Below, piece after piece: positions 5,949-9,011 of a DNA stretch of 9,011 nt. The notes beneath the pieces were generated by a model. That model was not told where the DNA came from. It did not search any database and saw only the letters and a list, made by a program, of their open reading frames with translations. The DNA comes from Spirochaetaceae bacterium UBA1306. GTDB taxonomy: Bacteria; Spirochaetota; Spirochaetia; Treponematales; Rectinemataceae. The first letter of the stretch is position 1. The number at the start of each line of letters is the position of its first letter. The translations under genes were made by a program, and so were the position numbers. Where the stretch lies: the NCBI GenBank assembly GCA_002307245.1, contig DBTW01000096.1, positions 1-9,011 on the forward strand, read 5' to 3'.

Positions 5949-8407
5949 AAAAGAGTATCTTGGCCCTTCTCGCGGTCCTCTCTCTGGCGAGCTCTTGCGG
6001 GGATTTCTTTGGCTCTTCTTCCTCCAAGACCGGCACGATCGCCGTGAAGATACCGACCTCCCTTAATAGTTCCTCCAAGACCGTCGTGGCCGATTTCACA
6101 AAGGAGCTAGACAGCGTCATCGTCACGGTGACCGATTCCAAGGGCAATTTCTTCTCCAGCGGTTCGGTCACCGACCTCGTTTCCAGCGTCAGCATCTCGG
6201 GCCTCTACCCGGGGACCTGTTCGATCTCCGTTTCGGCGATCAAGGGCGGGGTGGAGATAGGTTTGGGCAGCGCGACAGCCACGATCAGCTCAGGTACGAC
6301 GACTTCGACAACCGTTGTGGTGTCTTACGATTCAAGCACGGGTACGGGGAAATTTTCCCTTGCCATAGCCTGGCCCACGGCAGTGGGGGGCTACGCGAGC
6401 GCAGTGCTCGACCCCGATTCGAGCGCAATAGCGTTGACGAGCCCCATAGGGACGAGCGGGGAGGACAGCACTGCCACCTTCACGAAAGACGGACTAGGCT
6501 CGGGGAAGCACATCCTGGCCATCACCTTCCGCCGCTCCGAGGGCGATACGATAGTGGGCTACGCCTTGGAGTCGGTCAACGTCTGGAGAGGGGTAACGAG
6601 CGAGTATTGGATCGATTCCTCCGGAAACATGCGCAGCTCCCGGGTTTTCACCGCCGACGAGCTCTTCGACTCGACGCTCTCCCTCTTGGGCCTGACGATC
6701 TCGGGCCTCACGACCGACTTCTCTTTTACGGCCTCGAACTTGAGCTACTCAGGCTACCTGGCGACGGGCACGAGCCTGAGCTTCGTCCCGACTCGGGTCA
6801 TCGAGGGGCAGAGTATCAGCTATACCTGGAACGCCGGGGCATCGACGGCCATCGAGTCGGGCCTGAGCTCAGGGCCCCTGGCGATATCCTCGGCCGCGGC
6901 CGACGGGGCGAACAGCCTCGTCGTCACCGTCACGGCGCCCAACAAGAACGGCAGCCAGGCTTACTCGATAGCCATCCGCAAGGCCTACACGGTCAACTTC
7001 GACCTGAACGACGGCGCGCTCTCCGACGGCGGTACCTTCATCGCTGCCCAGATAATTCCCAAGGGCGGCACGGCGACGGCGCCGACGGAGAATCCAACAC
7101 GGGGAACCTTCGCCTTCGGCGGCTGGTATTCGGACAGCGCGCTCACCCACGCCTGGGACTTCGCGACGAGCACGGTGAGCGCCGATACGACCCTCTACGC
7201 CAAGTGGACGGGCAGCGAGACCACGGGAGTGAGCGTCTCAGGCCTGGGCTATCAGGCCCTCGCCTTCCCGCTGGCGCGATACGCGATCATCCAAAACGAC
7301 GCCTTCAGCCTGACTCCCGGCAACACGACCCTCGCCGCCATCAGCACGGGCTGGGTTTGGTACCTCGACGGCTCGCCCACGGGCCAGACCGACGCGAGCT
7401 TCGACCTGACGCCTGCCCAGACCCAGGCGATGCTCGGCGACTATCTCGTCGCCTGTACCATTACATATAAAGGATGCCAGTATTCCGCATCCTTCAGCTT
7501 GAGCGTCGCAGGCGCGACCGAAATTACCGGAGCCACCCCGGCGGATCTTGGCTCAAACCTGAAAGCCGCGATCGCCGCCAACCCGGCCGGCTGCTATCGC
7601 TTGGCCGGCAATGCGAGCTTCGGCGCCGATCCGGAAATCGCTACCAGCACGGCCACGAAATTCACCGGGATCATCGACGGCGGAGGCTTCACCGTCACCT
7701 TCCCGATCGCCGTCACCAGGGGCTTCAAGGGCTTTATCGGGGTCGTCGGACCGGGCGCCGTGGTGAAAAACCTCCATGTCGCCTGCAGCATAGCCGGCGG
7801 GGCAGGCAATGACGGCGGGCAGTACACCGGCGCGATCGCCGCGATCAACGAGGGCACCATCGAGAATTGCAGCGCCAGCGGAACGATCACCGTCACCGGA
7901 GGCGATACCGTCGGCCTCGTCGGGCAGAACGGCATCGACGGGAATACCGGGATCATTTCGAATTGCTACAGCACAGTTGCCGTCTCCGGCCATGGCAGGG
8001 TCGGGGGCCTCGTGGGGACCTTCGGCCAAACGGGGGTCAATTCGTACATTATCAACTGCTACGCCCGGGGCTCGGTCACGAGTACGGCCGATGGCGAAGC
8101 CGGCGGCCTCGTCGGCGAGATGCTGTCCGGGGGGAATATCGAGAATTGCTACGCCAGCGGCGCGGTGTCCGGCACCGCTCCCCTCGGCGGGCTGGTCGGC
8201 AAGAATACCAGCGGGAGCGTCAGCTCCAGCTTCTACGACAGCGCGGCCACGGGCCAGTCCGATACGGGCAAGGGTAGCGGCCAGGCGACGGCATTGATGA
8301 AGGACCAAGCGACCTTCGAGGGCTGGGACTTCGCGAGCGTCTGGAACATCGATGAAACTTTGTCCATTAACAACGGCTACCCATACCTCCGGAAGGTAAG
8401 TCTATGA
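5945..8407 (+). CDS. Modular lipoprotein with cadherin-like, B-repeat, Ig-like and C-terminal GLUG-repeat domains
   Basis: This predicted surface lipoprotein has 820 residues. The signal MKKSILALLAVLSLASSC gives lipid site Cys18. The first half parallels gene 3: beta domain about 28-127 (LYPGTCSISVSAIKGGVEIG), second beta domain about 134-245 with ESVNVWRGVTSEYWID, cadherin-like sandwich about 248-347, short B-repeat 348-422 (FGGWYSDSALTHAWDF), Ig-like domain 427-521 (WVWYLDG). The tip is different: residues about 525-820 are a GLUG-type beta-helix. It opens with FTGIIDGGGFTV (573-584), continues with about five GLUG units at 626-770 (EAGGLVGEMLSGGNIENCYA is the clearest), and ends with the family-typical WNIDETLSINNGYPYLR. 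GLUG domains occur in bacterial adhesins and secreted proteases; no protease residues are seen here. The start codon overlaps the gene 3 stop as ATGA. Adhesin-like function is inferred. Confidence 0.92.
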   Translation: MKKSILALLAVLSLASSCGDFFGSSSSKTGTIAVKIPTSLNSSSKTVVADFTKELDSVIVTVTDSKGNFFSSGSVTDLVSSVSISGLYPGTCSISVSAIKGGVEIGLGSATATISSGTTTSTTVVVSYDSSTGTGKFSLAIAWPTAVGGYASAVLDPDSSAIALTSPIGTSGEDSTATFTKDGLGSGKHILAITFRRSEGDTIVGYALESVNVWRGVTSEYWIDSSGNMRSSRVFTADELFDSTLSLLGLTISGLTTDFSFTASNLSYSGYLATGTSLSFVPTRVIEGQSISYTWNAGASTAIESGLSSGPLAISSAAADGANSLVVTVTAPNKNGSQAYSIAIRKAYTVNFDLNDGALSDGGTFIAAQIIPKGGTATAPTENPTRGTFAFGGWYSDSALTHAWDFATSTVSADTTLYAKWTGSETTGVSVSGLGYQALAFPLARYAIIQNDAFSLTPGNTTLAAISTGWVWYLDGSPTGQTDASFDLTPAQTQAMLGDYLVACTITYKGCQYSASFSLSVAGATEITGATPADLGSNLKAAIAANPAGCYRLAGNASFGADPEIATSTATKFTGIIDGGGFTVTFPIAVTRGFKGFIGVVGPGAVVKNLHVACSIAGGAGNDGGQYTGAIAAINEGTIENCSASGTITVTGGDTVGLVGQNGIDGNTGIISNCYSTVAVSGHGRVGGLVGTFGQTGVNSYIINCYARGSVTSTADGEAGGLVGEMLSGGNIENCYASGAVSGTAPLGGLVGKNTSGSVSSSFYDSAATGQSDTGKGSGQATALMKDQATFEGWDFASVWNIDETLSINNGYPYLRKVSL
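6986..7210 (+). repeat. B-repeat of gene 4 (short, GWYSD-type)
   Basis: Residues 348-422: YTVNFDLNDGAL, a TRGTFAFGGWYSDSAL segment, AWDF and TLYAKW. It is the counterpart of the first B-repeat in gene 3 in sequence and in position between the cadherin-like and Ig-like domains. Confidence 0.8.
7223..7507 (+). repeat. Ig-like WxWY domain, copy in gene 4
   Basis: Residues 427-521. Signature: GWVWYLDGS, then DYLVACTITYKGCQYSASF. The first Cys of the genes 2 and 3 copies is replaced (SLTPGN), so the Ig-type disulfide cannot form. A new Cys511 close to Cys504 appears instead. Confidence 0.65.
7817..8251 (+). repeat. GLUG repeats of gene 4
   Basis: About five imperfect units at residues roughly 626-650, 654-681, 685-713, 718-743 and 746-769. 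The shared pattern is GGLVGxxxxGxIxNCYAxGxVxG. The first unit (AIAAINEGTIENCSASG) and the last (SVSSSFYDSAATG) are the most divergent, as is common at the ends of such arrays. Confidence 0.8.
8391..8396 (+). promoter_or_regulatory. Ribosome binding site of gene 5, inside the end of gene 4
   Basis: GGAAGG lies 7 bases before the ATG at 8404 and overlaps the last codons of gene 4. It supports the 8404 start over the out-of-frame ATG at 8414. Confidence 0.7.
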
Positions 8408-9011
8408 GTATCTATGAAACGCGCCCACCATCGCTCGGATTCCTTCTCGTCTTCGCCCTGGCCTTGGCGGGGATCGGGGCCTCATGCGCGCATCCCGCGC
8501 AGGTCGACGGGAGCTCGGGCGCGGAGAAGACGACGCTTACTATCGGCTTCACCGGCCCATCCTCGAAATCTATCGTCTATGATGTCGCCGGATCCATTTC
8601 CAAGCTCGACGTGGCCGCCTCGGTCGGAGCATCCGTCGTCGCCACGTCGCCAAATGTCACGTATGGCGCCGGGGTCACGACGAGCCTCAGCCTCCCGCCC
8701 GGCAGCTACACGATTTCGGTCAACGCTAAAAACGCAACGGGTACGGTAATAGCCGCGGGCTCGGCCCAGGTCGAGCTTCTAGCCGAGGGGACCAAGGCGC
8801 TGACAGTGCCCCTTTCCTCCTCTCTCGCCCAGAGCGCGACGGGATCCTTCTCGTTCATCATCGAATGGCCCCGCTCGACCCTGCTCCCCTACGTCTCGGC
8901 TAGCCTCGACGGCGTCGACCTCGGAGCGATTACCGTGACGACGGGCACGAGCTACTATACTGCGACCCTGGCAAAGGCATCCGGCGTCACCAGCGGAAGC
9001 CGCCTCCTGGC
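8404..9011 (+). CDS. Lipoprotein of the same family as genes 3 and 4, N-terminal part (cut by window edge)
   Basis: The reading frame from ATG 8404 stays open to the right edge, giving 202 whole codons, and overlaps the gene 4 stop as ATGA. Residues 11-28 form a hydrophobic signal segment ending in GASC, with Cys28 as probable lipid site. The n-region is weak, with Arg7 as its only basic residue. Residues about 42-138 match the first beta domain of genes 3 and 4: SLPPGSYTISVNAKNATGTV aligns with their ATWTIKVSALKDGAIIG and GTCSISVSAIKGGVEIG. From about 147 the second domain begins, with GSFSFIIEWPR aligning to GELSLDLSWPS and GKFSLAIAWPT. It is therefore a third paralogue of the same stalk. 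What it carries at its C-terminus lies beyond the window. Confidence 0.88.
   Translation, partial: MSIYETRPPSLGFLLVFALALAGIGASCAHPAQVDGSSGAEKTTLTIGFTGPSSKSIVYDVAGSISKLDVAASVGASVVATSPNVTYGAGVTTSLSLPPGSYTISVNAKNATGTVIAAGSAQVELLAEGTKALTVPLSSSLAQSATGSFSFIIEWPRSTLLPYVSASLDGVDLGAITVTTGTSYYTATLAKASGVTSGSRLL

Noticed and set aside
7553..8308. Minus-strand open frame of 251 codons opposite the GLUG region
   Set aside because: It is a shadow of the GLUG repeats in GC-rich DNA, with no signal, domain or ribosome site.
8414..8749. Open frame starting MKRAHHRS just after gene 4
   Set aside because: It is out of frame with gene 5, which has a signal peptide, a lipobox and clear similarity to genes 3 and 4. 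The frame is rich in Arg, Ser and Pro, as shadows are.

Overview
The window is 9,011 bases of GC-rich bacterial DNA. It holds an envelope-protein locus that points to a spirochaete (Treponema/Spirochaeta-like). The pointer is the mix of modules: lipoproteins with loose lipoboxes that combine InlB/Listeria-Bacteroides B-repeats, cadherin-like beta-sandwich, Ig-like, NHL and GLUG domains. That mix is typical of spirochaete genomes but not exclusive to them, so the taxonomic call is inference. I see no mobile-element genes, RNA genes, CRISPR array or phage genes.

Left edge (1-321): the 5' end of a DEAD-box RNA helicase gene runs leftward off the window. It starts at a TTG codon at 164 behind an AGGAG ribosome site. 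A good sigma70-type promoter for it lies at 271-244, in the divergent intergenic region.

322-1461 (+): a membrane-anchored AraC-family regulator, with about seven N-terminal transmembrane segments followed by an AraC DNA-binding domain. A 60-base AT-rich gap follows.

1522-9011 (+): four consecutive lipoprotein genes, the last cut by the right edge. The junctions are tight: a 14-base gap with the ribosome site overlapping the previous stop, then two ATGA stop/start overlaps. They are very probably co-transcribed and translationally coupled. They are built from a shared parts list. Genes 3, 4 and 5 share an N-terminal pair of beta domains. Genes 3 and 4 then share a cadherin-like domain. Genes 2, 3 and 4 share B-repeats and a roughly 95-residue Ig-like domain that I cannot name. 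The C-termini differ: gene 2 ends at the Ig-like domain, gene 3 adds an FN3-like domain and a six-repeat NHL beta-propeller, and gene 4 adds a GLUG-type beta-helix.

The picture is a family of tandemly duplicated surface lipoproteins with a conserved membrane-proximal stalk and exchangeable tips. They lie directly behind a membrane-bound transcription factor that may control them. Their ligands or substrates cannot be read from the sequence.
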